Source of the DNA: Galactobacter sp.
Lineage (GTDB): Bacteria > Actinomycetota > Actinomycetes > Actinomycetales > Micrococcaceae
Length of the DNA: 15,347 nucleotides
Reading direction: 5' to 3'
Assembly (NCBI RefSeq): GCF_022712295.1
Contig: NZ_JALAGT010000119.1
Coordinates: forward strand, 1 to 15,347
Below the pieces are notes generated by a model. The model was not told where the DNA came from and ran no database searches. It saw nothing but the letters and a program-made list of their open reading frames with translations. The position numbers and the translations under genes were made by a program. The stretch's first letter is position 1. Each line of letters begins with the position of its first letter. Positions 1-6,944 of the stretch are shown piece after piece.

Positions 1-29
1 CCCAGGCGTCCGAGGAGATAGCGCGTCAT
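1..29 (-). CDS. 5' end of a probable ABC-transporter permease (truncated by window edge)
   Basis: On the minus strand an ATG at 29-27 opens a frame reading MTRYLLGRL before the window ends. This N-terminus is typical of the DppB/OppB-type inner-membrane permeases of peptide/nickel ABC transporters, which usually start M-x-R/K-Y-x-x-R-R-L just before the first membrane helix. Only nine complete codons are visible and no strong Shine-Dalgarno sequence stands out upstream, so this is recognition of a style of start, not of a domain. It could be another membrane protein or no gene at all. Confidence 0.35.
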
Positions 30-275
30 GGGTACGTCCGTCCGGGTGGGAAATGACCGGTCGGATTCGAGGTCTGGAGGGTGAGGAGCTGTGCCATGCG
101 ACGAGGCTAGGGCGGCGTCGACGCTGAGGCTGCTCCCCAGAAACCTGGGGAAATCAAGAAATATGGCGACATGCGCAGGGCGTCACATTCGACACATGAG
201 CGCCCTGCCGGCGGCGATGAGCCGTGAAAATGTGGCGGAGTAAGACGCGCGACGAGCGGCCTGAACGACAGAATG

Positions 276-310
276 CCCCGACTCCACACCATGAGGGTGC
301 GGGGTCGGGG
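276..310 (-). terminator. Hairpin terminator downstream of the MmpS-like gene
   Basis: Arms 276-290 and 296-310 pair over 15 positions, 13 of them Watson-Crick and two possible G-U pairs, around a 5-nt loop. The hairpin starts 18 nt past the stop codon of the minus-strand gene at 329. The following bases on the minus strand (CATTCTGTC) are only mildly T-rich, as is common in high-GC actinobacteria. Confidence 0.6.
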
Positions 311-328
311 CGATCTATCGGCAGACGA

Positions 329-949
329 TCAGAAGGTGTCCACAGTGCAGTCCACGGAGTCGGTGCCTGAATGCTTGGACTCGGTCTTGCCGTCCACCTT
401 GACCTCGCAGGAGAGCTTCTGGCCCTGCGTTTCGAAGTCACCGGTGACAAACACGGTGGCGGTGTCCCAGCCGGTCATGGTCTCCTTCTTGGTCCACGTG
501 CCCTCGAAGTCCTCGTTGGAGGTGCCGTCCGAGGTGCCGTAGTCCACGCTGGCCGTGCCCTTGTTCACGGAGACGATGTACTCCACCGAGTGCTTGGCCT
601 TGGAGTCCGCATCCACCTCCTTCACCGCATCATCCACGGCGTCCACTGCGGCCGCGGTGATGGCCAGGACGATGGAACCGATGATGATCGCCACGGCGCC
701 CAACACCAGGCCGGCCACGCTGGTGCCCTTGGTGCGGCCCTTCACCACCAGGCCGATGATGGCCAGGATCACCGCGATAGCGCCGAGCACGATGCCGGCC
801 ACGCCGATGAGAGGGATGAAGGCCAGGATCACGGCGACGATACCGATGACCAGGGCGGCCACGCCCCATCCGTTGCCGCGCTTGGGCGGCACGGGTGTGT
901 ACTCGGTGGGGAACTGCGGCTGCTGCGGCTGAGGGATGGTGGTGGACAT
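329..949 (-). CDS. Membrane protein with DUF4190-like N-terminus and MmpS-like exported C-terminal domain
   Basis: The product is 206 aa. The start at 949 is chosen because GGAGG lies 6 nt upstream (956-960); an in-frame ATG at 1114 has no such site and would add an unlikely 55-aa leader. Residues 1-25 are Pro/Gln-rich and cytoplasmic in style. Three hydrophobic segments follow, at about 28-48, 49-69 and 76-100, rich in Gly/Ala/Ile as in DUF4190 proteins. An acidic linker (103-116) leads to a soluble domain (about 120-206) resembling MmpS transport accessory proteins: an initial SVEYIVSVNKGTASVDY strand pair, a central Trp/Thr-rich part, then CEVKVDGK and a final Cys (C181 and C201 could form a disulfide outside the cell). 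MmpS proteins normally partner MmpL exporters, but none is visible here, so a role in export is unproven. It ends in a hairpin terminator and appears monocistronic. Confidence 0.8.
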   Translation of the reverse strand: MSTTIPQPQQPQFPTEYTPVPPKRGNGWGVAALVIGIVAVILAFIPLIGVAGIVLGAIAVILAIIGLVVKGRTKGTSVAGLVLGAVAIIIGSIVLAITAAAVDAVDDAVKEVDADSKAKHSVEYIVSVNKGTASVDYGTSDGTSNEDFEGTWTKKETMTGWDTATVFVTGDFETQGQKLSCEVKVDGKTESKHSGTDSVDCTVDTF

Positions 950-1159
950 GGGGTACCTCCGAATATGCGAGTGACAATGGCGCGATGCCGTTCCGGAACA
1001 ACCGGGAACGGCAACACTCACGAGTGTGAACCAGGGGTCTGACAAGTTGATCGAGGTCGCGGTATGGGAAGGTTCCGGGACGTCGTCCGCGGCGTCGGCG
1101 TACCGCGGATCCACTGCGACGCCCAGTTGTCCGCTGCCGAATCCCGGCTTGCTGGCTTA

Positions 1160-1243
1160 CGGCTAGATGTCACTTAGCCCTTCGGCTCAGTGTCAACAAA
1201 CCCTGCGGCTAGATGTCAATTGAGACAGCGGAGCAGCGTCAAC
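1160..1243. repeat. Tandem 23-bp-phased repeat (three clear units and one degenerate)
   Basis: A 15-bp core recurs with exact 23-bp phasing: CGGCTAGATGTCACT at 1160, CGGCTCAGTGTCAAC at 1183, CGGCTAGATGTCAAT at 1206, and a diverged CGGAGCAGCGTCAAC at 1229. Units 1 and 3 differ at one position; unit 4 matches unit 2 at 12 of 15. The array sits 80 bp upstream of the mrr start in the gap after the divergent MmpS-like gene. The spacing of about two helical turns would put every core on the same face of the DNA, as in operator or iteron arrays. It could instead be the eroded end of a mobile element. No transposase is seen. Confidence 0.65.
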
Positions 1244-1323
1244 ATGGACTCGGTTCTAGTAGTAACGACAGCCGTCGGCATGCAACAGCTGGCGGTGTAG
1301 CGGGAGGTGAAATACTAAGGCGT

Positions 1324-2316
1324 ATGCCTGTCATCAAGTCTCAAGTGCCGCCGTGGCCCGCTTTCGTGAAGCCGTTGCTGGAAGTGCTCAGCGGTGGAGA
1401 GTCCATTCAGCGTAAGGACCTACTGCGTCTCACCGCAGAGCGAGTTGTAATGCCTCAAGAGGCGCGTGCAGAGACCCTTGGCTCTGGCTTTCCTCGCGCG
1501 CTGGACCGCGTAGATTGGGCCGTCACGCATGTTGCCCGGGCAGGGTTCATCGACAAGATTGCGCGGGGGATTTACCAGATATCTGAGAAGGGGCACCAGT
1601 GGCTCCGTGATCATCCCGAGGGGCTGTCGACCTATTCGGAAGCAAATCGCCTGTTCGCCGAGTACTGGCCGGACTCCAAAAGTGGTTCCACGGGGAACCA
1701 GGGCGACAACGAACTGTTGTCGGAGGCGATCGGCGCCGAGCCGTCGCAATCCGGACCCGAGCTGTCGGGCGTCGAAGTGGCACCGGGGGTGCCGCAAGAG
1801 AACCCCGTGGAGCTCATTGAGGCCGGCGTCGACGAGATCAAGGCCTCCGTGGCGGACGACCTCCTCAAACGCCTCCGCGAATCTCACCCGGATTTCTTCG
1901 AGGAGGCCGTGGTGTCCCTCCTTTTGGCTATGGGCTACGGTGGCGCCGAACAGCGAGGCAAACGCATTGGCGGGACTGGTGACGGTGGAGTGGACGGCCT
2001 CATCGAACAGGATGCCTTGGGGCTGGACCAGATCTACATCCAGGCCAAACGGTATGCGGAGACCAATACCGTAGGGAGGCCGACAGTGCAGGAGTTCGTG
2101 GGCGCACTGCACGGCAAGCAGGCTTCACGCGGTGTCTTCATCACCACCAGTACCTTCACCAAGGCCGCACGAGAGTATGCGGACGGCATCAACAACCTGC
2201 GGGTGATCCTGATTGACGGCGACCGGCTGGGCAAGCTCATGGTGAAGTACAAGGTCGGTATCCAGGTGGAGCACGTCTACGAGGTCGTGAAGGTGGACGA
2301 AGACTTCTTCGAGTAG
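1324..2316 (+). CDS. mrr: Mrr-type (type IV) restriction endonuclease
   Basis: The product is 330 aa, near the 304 aa of E. coli Mrr, and cleaves modified (methylated) DNA without a cognate methylase. Residues 1-100 form the Mrr N-terminal winged-helix recognition domain: a PAFVKPLLEVLSGG start, a WAVTHVARAGFIDKIARGIYQIS wing and a WLRDHP end. A variable acidic linker covers about 110-175. The nuclease domain (about 185-300) shows FFEEAVVSLLLAMGYGG, then GGTGDGGVDG (216-225, catalytic D224) and YIQAKRY (Q240-x-K242), the PD-(D/E)xK variant with Gln used by Mrr proteins, then GRPTVQEFVGAL and GVFITTSTFT. An in-frame ATG at 1213 lies inside the upstream repeat, and its extra 37 residues do not look like Mrr. 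For the ATG at 1324 there is AAGG 3 nt upstream and GGGAGGTGA (1302-1310) 13 nt upstream, neither ideally spaced. The gene stands alone, with no methylase or hsd genes, as expected for type IV. Confidence 0.93.
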   Translation: MPVIKSQVPPWPAFVKPLLEVLSGGESIQRKDLLRLTAERVVMPQEARAETLGSGFPRALDRVDWAVTHVARAGFIDKIARGIYQISEKGHQWLRDHPEGLSTYSEANRLFAEYWPDSKSGSTGNQGDNELLSEAIGAEPSQSGPELSGVEVAPGVPQENPVELIEAGVDEIKASVADDLLKRLRESHPDFFEEAVVSLLLAMGYGGAEQRGKRIGGTGDGGVDGLIEQDALGLDQIYIQAKRYAETNTVGRPTVQEFVGALHGKQASRGVFITTSTFTKAAREYADGINNLRVILIDGDRLGKLMVKYKVGIQVEHVYEVVKVDEDFFE

Positions 2317-2615
2317 GTAAGTGCTCATACCTGCGCATCGGCAAGCGTGCATCTTCGTCGCGACGGGCCCCGGCGGGGTGTCGCTGAAGGACTCCACCTC
2401 GGAGGAATTGTCCTCTGCTGCGGGGACGACCTACCGGGGTTCGTGTTGGGGCTCGGGGGACTGGATGCCGCCTCGATTCAGGCCGCGTTCGATGTCTTTG
2501 CGGCCGCAGGGACCGGGCGAGAGTCGTCCGGGAAAGTGGCCTGCGGCAGGCGGTGTTCCGAGTAAGGTCGAGACCAATCCGCTGAACACGAGACATCGAC
2601 CGCAGGAGGAGAACT
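2317..2615. other. Intergenic gap between mrr and the quinone oxidoreductase gene
   Basis: This 299-nt stretch holds no convincing coding region; short open frames on both strands lack ribosome sites and family resemblance. A weak GC hairpin sits at 2361-2383 without a T-tract. TAAGGT at 2563-2568 could be the -10 box of the downstream gene (about 48 nt from its ATG), but no matching -35 is seen. The first about 200 nt look like ordinary high-GC sequence, possibly a decayed gene. Confidence 0.35.
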
Positions 2616-3590
2616 ATGCGAGCCATCATCACCAACGGCAAGGGCGAGCCAGCCACCCTGGACACCGTGGACGAATCCATGCTGCTGACCGGCGAGGTAG
2701 GCATCGATGTGGCCTACTCCAGCCTCAACTACAAGGATGCTCTCGCCGTCAGCGGCAAGGGGATTGCTCAGGCGTGGCCGCTGGTGCTCGGCATCGACCT
2801 GGTCGGGACCGTGACCGACTCCGCGTCGTCACGGTTCGAGCCGGGGGATGCCGTGGTCCTCAACGGTGACCGGATCGGGGAGTCGCTGAACGGTGGGCTC
2901 GCGGAGAAGGCCCGGGTTCGCGACGATGCACTGGTCAAGGTCCCGGTCGGCATCAGCCTCGAACAGGCCGCAGCCATCGGCACCGCCGGATTCACCGCAG
3001 CGCTCGCCGTCCTGGAACTCGAGGATGCACGCGTTACTCCGGAGGACGGCGACGTACTCGTCACCGGCTCCACCGGGGGAGTGGGCTCCGTGGCGATCAG
3101 CCTGTTGGCCAAACGTGGATTCACGGTGACGGCGTCCACCGGTCGCATAGAAGAACAGGGCGACTACCTGCGCAGCCTCGGTGCCACGAATCTGATCGAC
3201 CGCGCCGAACTGTCCGAACCCGGCAAGCCCATGCAGCGAACCAGGTGGGCTGCAGCGCTGGACGGCATCGGCTCCGCGACGCTTGCGAACATCCTGGCCC
3301 AGACCAACTATGGCGGCACCGTGGTCAGCTACGGCATGGTGCAGGGCGTGGACCTGCCGGCTTCGGTCCTCCCGTTCATCCTGCGCTCCGTCACGCTGAC
3401 CGGCGCCAACTCGGTCGACGCTCCCCGTGAATTGCGCGAACGTGCCTGGGCCATGCTGGCCTCGGAACTCGACCTCGACGTCCTGGACTCATTGACGGAA
3501 ACCATCGGCCTCTCCGACGTCCCCGGCAAATGCGGCGACCTGCTCGCCGGCACGGCCCATGGCCGCACCGTGGTGGACGTCAGCCGCTGA
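2616..3590 (+). CDS. MDR-superfamily oxidoreductase, YhdH/AcuI type (acrylyl-CoA reductase / quinone oxidoreductase)
   Basis: The product is 324 aa, the usual length for YhdH/AcuI. These zinc-free medium-chain reductases use NADPH; the characterised AcuI members reduce acryloyl-CoA to propionyl-CoA, and annotation often calls them quinone oxidoreductases. Signature segments are SSLNYKDALAVSGKG (35-49, GroES-like domain), PLVLGIDLVGTV (55-66), the nucleotide-binding loop GSTGGVGSVA (151-160) following GTAGFTAAL (122-130), and GGTVVSYGMVQG. GGAGGAG lies just upstream of the ATG. The gene runs into a strong bidirectional terminator. Whether the true substrate is acryloyl-CoA or a toxic enone/quinone cannot be told from sequence. 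The neighbouring DoxX, SDR and AKR genes fit a broad detoxification setting, which is an inference. Confidence 0.92.
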   Translation: MRAIITNGKGEPATLDTVDESMLLTGEVGIDVAYSSLNYKDALAVSGKGIAQAWPLVLGIDLVGTVTDSASSRFEPGDAVVLNGDRIGESLNGGLAEKARVRDDALVKVPVGISLEQAAAIGTAGFTAALAVLELEDARVTPEDGDVLVTGSTGGVGSVAISLLAKRGFTVTASTGRIEEQGDYLRSLGATNLIDRAELSEPGKPMQRTRWAAALDGIGSATLANILAQTNYGGTVVSYGMVQGVDLPASVLPFILRSVTLTGANSVDAPRELRERAWAMLASELDLDVLDSLTETIGLSDVPGKCGDLLAGTAHGRTVVDVSR

Positions 3591-3612
3591 CGTCGGCCGC
3601 AGAAGGCGGCAA

Positions 3613-3660
3613 AAAGGTGCCCGACGGGCGGTGGCCGGCCACCGCCCGTCGGGCACCTTT
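3613..3660. terminator. Perfect 48-bp palindromic bidirectional terminator
   Basis: Bases 3613-3636 are the exact reverse complement of 3637-3660: 24-bp arms beginning AAAGGTGCCC and ending GGGCACCTTT, with no unpaired centre. It lies midway between the convergent stops at 3590 and 3678. The flanking A and T runs give a U-tract in both directions. The folded RNA must open a few central pairs (GGCC/GGCC) to form a loop. Confidence 0.9.
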
Positions 3661-3677
3661 GTCTGGTCAGCGAGAGG

Positions 3678-4043
3678 TCAGAGCACCTCGATGAAGCCGA
3701 TGACGGCGGACGCCGCAGCCAGGAGCACCAACACGACCTGCATGCCGACGCCTTCCTTGCGGCGCAGGTGCGTGAAGACCGCGCCGATCATGATGATCGC
3801 CAGACCGATGGCGGCGATGGGCGACAGGACTGCGGCGATGTCCAGGGCGAGCGGCAGGATCAGGCCGACGGCCCCAATGACCTCCAGCAGGCCGATGAGC
3901 TTGATGTTCGTGGAGCTGACGTTCTCGGCCCAGCCCATGCCGCCCTTGACGTAGTCGTCCTTGGTCTTGGCGAGCTTCATTCCGCCCGCGCCGAGCATGA
4001 CGAGGGCCAGGAGGATGTTGATGATCCAGAGTGCGATGAGCAT
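3678..4043 (-). CDS. DoxX-family membrane protein
   Basis: The product is 121 aa with four predicted membrane helices at about 2-20, 47-67, 70-91 and 101-119. DoxX-like landmarks are GAGGMKL (18-24) after helix 1, KLIGLLEVIGAVGLILP (48-64) in helix 2 and THLRRKEG before the last helix. DoxX-like proteins associate with oxidative and electrophile stress responses and sometimes quinone chemistry, but have no single established reaction. The start at 4043 is preceded by AAGGACACCCCTC, a good ribosome site; an in-frame ATG at 4127 would add 28 non-hydrophobic residues and sits next to the operator. The gene is divergent from the SDR gene, and a 16-bp inverted repeat upstream suggests repressor control. 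Confidence 0.88.
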   Translation of the reverse strand: MLIALWIINILLALVMLGAGGMKLAKTKDDYVKGGMGWAENVSSTNIKLIGLLEVIGAVGLILPLALDIAAVLSPIAAIGLAIIMIGAVFTHLRRKEGVGMQVVLVLLAAASAVIGFIEVL

Positions 4044-4113
4044 GAGGGGTGTCCTTTTGTGCTGTTCGGGATGCCGGGGTCGGTACCGATCGCCATCAGT
4101 GTTCCTCACAATT

Positions 4114-4129
4114 ACTTGAAACGTCAAGT
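4114..4129 (-). promoter_or_regulatory. Candidate operator of the DoxX gene (ACTTGA-N4-TCAAGT)
   Basis: ACTTGA at 4114-4119 and TCAAGT at 4124-4129 form a perfect 6+4+6 inverted repeat, about 70 bp upstream of the DoxX start. On the minus strand it embeds TTGACG, a plausible -35 box, so a bound dimer would block the polymerase; the -10 (possibly AACACT, 18 nt on) is weak. Size and symmetry fit a MarR/HxlR-type dimeric regulator. Which protein binds is unknown. Confidence 0.5.
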
Positions 4130-4197
4130 GTGAAAAGACTTGCGGACCGAAGGTCTCTTGCGGAGGTGGTGGGTGTTGGGTAGTGTCGAGGCAAATA

Positions 4198-4217
4198 TAT
4201 AGACCATCAGTCTTTTA
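4198..4217 (+). promoter_or_regulatory. Candidate TetR operator at the SDR-AKR operon promoter
   Basis: TATAGACCATCAGTCTTTTA shares 14 of 20 positions, including an unbroken TATAGACCA, with a site upstream of the tetR gene at 6965-6984. It contains the inverted repeat AGAC-N5-GTCT (4201-4213). It overlaps the AT-rich ATATATA (4195-4201) that could be the -10 box and ends at the ribosome site AAGGAG (4217-4222), a position where a repressor would block transcription. Confidence 0.55.
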
Positions 4218-4227
4218 AGGAGTCGCC

Positions 4228-5130
4228 ATGATCTGCGAAGTATCAGACCAAACCGGAAAGCTGGCCATCGTCACTGGATCCAACAGCGGGTCCGGCAAGG
4301 AAGCCGTGCGGGCTCTGGCCGGCGCAGGCGCCAGCGTGATCATGGCGGTGCGCACCGTAGAAAAGGGCGAGAAGACCCGGCAGGAGATCCTGGTGCAGCA
4401 CCCCAAGGCGGACATCGAGGTGCGCAAGCTGGATTTCGCGGACCTGTCCAGCATCAAGGATTTCGCGGAGAAGCTGATCTCTGAAGAGCGTCCTCTGGAT
4501 CTGCTGCTCAACAATGCCGGGGTCATGATGTTGCCCCAGCGCTACGAGACGGCGGACGGATTCGAGATGCAGTTCGGGACCAACTTCCTGGGCCATTTCG
4601 CACTGACTCTGAGGCTGCTTCCTCTACTGCTGAACGCCAAGGCTCCCCGCGTCGTCACCATGTCCAGCGGCAATCAGGCTCCCCTCGACTTCGACAACCT
4701 GAACTGGGAGCACGACTACTCCGCCAATGGCGCCTATGGGCGCTCCAAACTCGCCGATCTGTTGTTCAGCCAGCAGCTGGCCCGCGTCGCCCAGAAGCAG
4801 GGCTGGAACCTCCTCTCCCTCGGTGCCCACCCCCGCAACGCCATGACCGAGATCTTCAAGAACGGTGCCCAGTACGGGGACAAGCCGATCCTGGCGATTC
4901 GGATCGGCTGGCGGGTCACCCCGCGTCACTCAGCGGCGGCCGGTGCCGCACCGGAGGTCTATGCGGCCACGGCGCCAGACGTGAAGCAGGCCGGCTACTA
5001 CGGCCCCCGCTTCGGTCTCGTGGGGCGTCCGGCCAAGGCCAAGGTCTCCAAGGCAGGCCAGGATGAACAGATCGCAGCGCGCCTCTGGGCGGAAGCCGAG
5101 CGCCTCACCGGCGTCACCATCGGGAACTGA
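4228..5130 (+). CDS. Short-chain dehydrogenase/reductase (retinol-dehydrogenase-like SDR)
   Basis: The product is 300 aa, an NAD(P)-dependent classical SDR. The Rossmann cofactor motif TGSNSGSG is at 16-23, NNAGV at 95-99, the active-site Ser in MSSGN (146/147) and the YGRSK box at 170-174 (catalytic Y170 and K174). The arrangement with DLNW-type sequence between the Ser and the Tyr-Lys box resembles the retinol dehydrogenase/WWOX-like group that reduces or oxidises small carbonyls and alcohols; the substrate is not predictable. One oddity is AHPRNAMTE (195 on), where relatives usually have HPG followed by a Thr. AAGGAG lies 5 nt upstream of the ATG. It is the first gene of a two-gene operon with the aldo/keto reductase 32 nt downstream, probably repressed by the TetR encoded at 6267-6938. 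Confidence 0.92.
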   Translation: MICEVSDQTGKLAIVTGSNSGSGKEAVRALAGAGASVIMAVRTVEKGEKTRQEILVQHPKADIEVRKLDFADLSSIKDFAEKLISEERPLDLLLNNAGVMMLPQRYETADGFEMQFGTNFLGHFALTLRLLPLLLNAKAPRVVTMSSGNQAPLDFDNLNWEHDYSANGAYGRSKLADLLFSQQLARVAQKQGWNLLSLGAHPRNAMTEIFKNGAQYGDKPILAIRIGWRVTPRHSAAAGAAPEVYAATAPDVKQAGYYGPRFGLVGRPAKAKVSKAGQDEQIAARLWAEAERLTGVTIGN

Positions 5131-5162
5131 AGCAAGACCGGATACGAAAGGACAATTCACAC

Positions 5163-6185
5163 ATGCAGTACAGAATCCTCGGTGGAACCGGGATGAAGGT
5201 CAGCGAACTCGGGTTCGGCGCCATGAATCTCTGCTCCTGGAGCAACGTTGATCAGGCAACGGCGGACACCCTCGTGGGTGGGGCCCTGGATGCAGGCATC
5301 AACCTTTTCGACACCGCCGACCTCTACGGTTTCGGCGAGTCGGAAATCATGCTGGGCAAGGCCCTGGGATCGCGACGTGACGACGTCGTCCTGACGAGCA
5401 AGTTCCGCAACCTCTCGGGCGAGAACCCGCTGGTGGGAGGCGCTTCCCGCCGGTATGTTCGCAAGGCCGTCGAGGACAGCCTGCGCCGCCTCGGAACCGA
5501 CCACATCGACCTTTACCAGGTGCATCGCCCGGACTGGGACACCGACCTGGAGGAGACGCTCTCGGCGCTGACCGACCTTCAGCGCGAAGGCAAGATCGTC
5601 AACTTCGGCTCTTCAACCTTCCCTGCGCACACCATCGTCGAAGGCCAGTGGGTGGCCAAGGAACGCGGCCTGTCGCGTTTCACCACGGAGCAGGTGGCCT
5701 ACTCGATCTTCCAGCGTGCCGTCGAGGCGGACGTGTTCCCCGTGGCCCAGAAGTACAACATGGGCGTGCTGGTCTGGTCTCCGCTGGCCAACGGATGGCT
5801 GGCTGGAACGGTCAAACGCGGTCAGGACGTGAACACCCCACGAGCCAACCTGGCGTCGGCAGAGTTCGATCTCTCCATTCCGGTGGCGCAGCACAAGCTG
5901 GACATCCTCGACGGTCTCCATGAGATCGCAGCCGACTTGGGCGTCTCGTTGGCGGAACTCGGCCTGGCGTTCTCCAAGGCGCACCCGGCAGTGTCCTCGG
6001 TGCTCATCGGCCCCCGTACTCCCGAGCACCTGGAGCAGAACCTCAAGGCCGCCGACCTGACCCTGGATGACGCGACGCTCGACCGCATCGATGCGCTCGT
6101 GGCGCCGGGTACCGACACGGCACCGGAGGACCGCTACGAGGTCCCGGTGCCTCCCCTCGCGGATCCGAGGCTTCGCCGCCGCTGA
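5163..6185 (+). CDS. Aldo/keto reductase
   Basis: The product is 340 aa, a (beta/alpha)8-barrel NADP-dependent carbonyl reductase of the bacterial YajO/Tas/voltage-gated-channel-beta-like type. The complete catalytic tetrad is visible: D50 in LFDTADLYG, Y55, K80 in LTSKF and H121 in LYQVHRPD. The family segments GFGAMNL (17-23) and the C-terminal SSVLIGPRTPEHLEQNL, which contributes to the cofactor site, are present. AAAGGA lies 10 nt upstream of the ATG and the gap to the SDR is only 32 nt, so the two genes are likely co-transcribed and may act on the same class of carbonyl compounds. The last residues (PPLADPRLRRR) are a basic tail. A strong terminator follows. The physiological substrate is unknown. 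Confidence 0.93.
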   Translation: MQYRILGGTGMKVSELGFGAMNLCSWSNVDQATADTLVGGALDAGINLFDTADLYGFGESEIMLGKALGSRRDDVVLTSKFRNLSGENPLVGGASRRYVRKAVEDSLRRLGTDHIDLYQVHRPDWDTDLEETLSALTDLQREGKIVNFGSSTFPAHTIVEGQWVAKERGLSRFTTEQVAYSIFQRAVEADVFPVAQKYNMGVLVWSPLANGWLAGTVKRGQDVNTPRANLASAEFDLSIPVAQHKLDILDGLHEIAADLGVSLAELGLAFSKAHPAVSSVLIGPRTPEHLEQNLKAADLTLDDATLDRIDALVAPGTDTAPEDRYEVPVPPLADPRLRRR

Positions 6186-6206
6186 CTGCCGAACTGCAGT
6201 TGCGCA

Positions 6207-6247
6207 AACGGGGCCGCCCCGGACGATCTGTCCGGGGCGGCCCCGTT
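6207..6247. terminator. Bidirectional terminator between the AKR and tetR genes
   Basis: Perfect 18-bp arms (6207-6224 and 6230-6247, starting AACGGGGCCG) around the loop GATCT. It lies between convergent stops at 6185 and 6267. The arms end in AA/TT and there is no long U-tract, typical of actinobacterial terminators. Confidence 0.88.
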
Positions 6248-6266
6248 CGTGGTTCTTGCGGTCGGT

Positions 6267-6938
6267 TCAGTGGGTACGTGACAAGAGGCCGCCCATGGCG
6301 AACTCGACGGTGTCACGAAGGAACTGCTCGAAATCGACCTGCCCGGCGGCGATCTCGGGGTGCTCATCGTAGACGGCCTGCAGGGCCTCTGACGGGTGAA
6401 CCTGGGGCCAAGCGCCGGCGGCGGCGATGATGAAGTGTGTCATGACCTGTGCCGCCTGATCCTCGGAGAGTTCCGGCACGGCCGATCGGATCGAGGTCAC
6501 CACGCTGGTCACGTGCACCCCGATGTCCTGCTTGTGCTGCAGCGCCACTGCAGTGGAGATGTTGCGCTCCAGGACGGCGGCCTGAGCGCTGATCAAGTCA
6601 CACAAGACACTGTGTTGGGCCAATGCGGAGGCCAAGGCCGACGCGACCCCGGTGATGCGTTCGCGAGGGCCGGTTTCGCTGGGGTGCACGGAATCGGTGA
6701 CCTCTGCCGCCCAGGTCTCGAGCTCGGAGTTGAGCAAGTTGAGGAGGATGTCCTCACGCGATTCGAAGTAGCGGAGCACGTTGGACTTGGCCAGCCCGAC
6801 GCGACGGCTGAGTTCGTTGAGGCTGATATCCGCAACAGACATTTCACTGAGCATGTTGGCCGTCACCTCGAGGATCTTCTCGCGGCGCTGTTGGCGCTGA
6901 TCCTCGCTGCGTGCGCGCTGGAAAGTTGGGGTGCTCAT
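6267..6938 (-). CDS. TetR/AcrR-family transcriptional regulator
   Basis: The product is 223 aa, typical for TetR. The N-terminal domain runs RREKILEVTANMLSEMSVADISLNELSRRVGLAKSNVLRYFESREDILL (about 18-65): helix 1, the helix-turn-helix (about 39-58, recognition part LAKSNVLRYF) and helix 4. The remaining about 155 residues are the helical ligand-binding and dimer domain. The start MSTPTFQRARS at 6938 is preferred over the ATG at 7070 because the intervening 44 residues are not TetR-like and overlap the promoter. It has no ribosome site, but TATGAT ends 6 nt upstream, suggesting leaderless translation. The gene converges on the SDR-AKR operon, and a motif shared by both promoters suggests it represses itself and that operon. 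Its inducer is unknown but may be a substrate of those reductases. Confidence 0.9.
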   Translation of the reverse strand: MSTPTFQRARSEDQRQQRREKILEVTANMLSEMSVADISLNELSRRVGLAKSNVLRYFESREDILLNLLNSELETWAAEVTDSVHPSETGPRERITGVASALASALAQHSVLCDLISAQAAVLERNISTAVALQHKQDIGVHVTSVVTSIRSAVPELSEDQAAQVMTHFIIAAAGAWPQVHPSEALQAVYDEHPEIAAGQVDFEQFLRDTVEFAMGGLLSRTH

Positions 6939-6944
6939 GGGGCA

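Noticed and set aside
134..151. Hairpin TCCCCAG-N4-CTGGGGA
   Set aside because: Only 7-bp arms, no T-tract in either direction and no gene end nearby; the real terminator of the neighbouring gene is at 276-310. It could be an operator, but nothing supports this.
1213..1323. Extended N-terminus of Mrr from ATG 1213
   Set aside because: The extra 37 residues lie in the repeat array, are low-complexity and do not match the Mrr family, whose members begin with the winged-helix domain.
2361..2383. GC hairpin as mrr terminator
   Set aside because: The stem has a 2-nt bulge and a G-U pair and is followed by CTGAAGG, not a T-rich run. Too weak to call.
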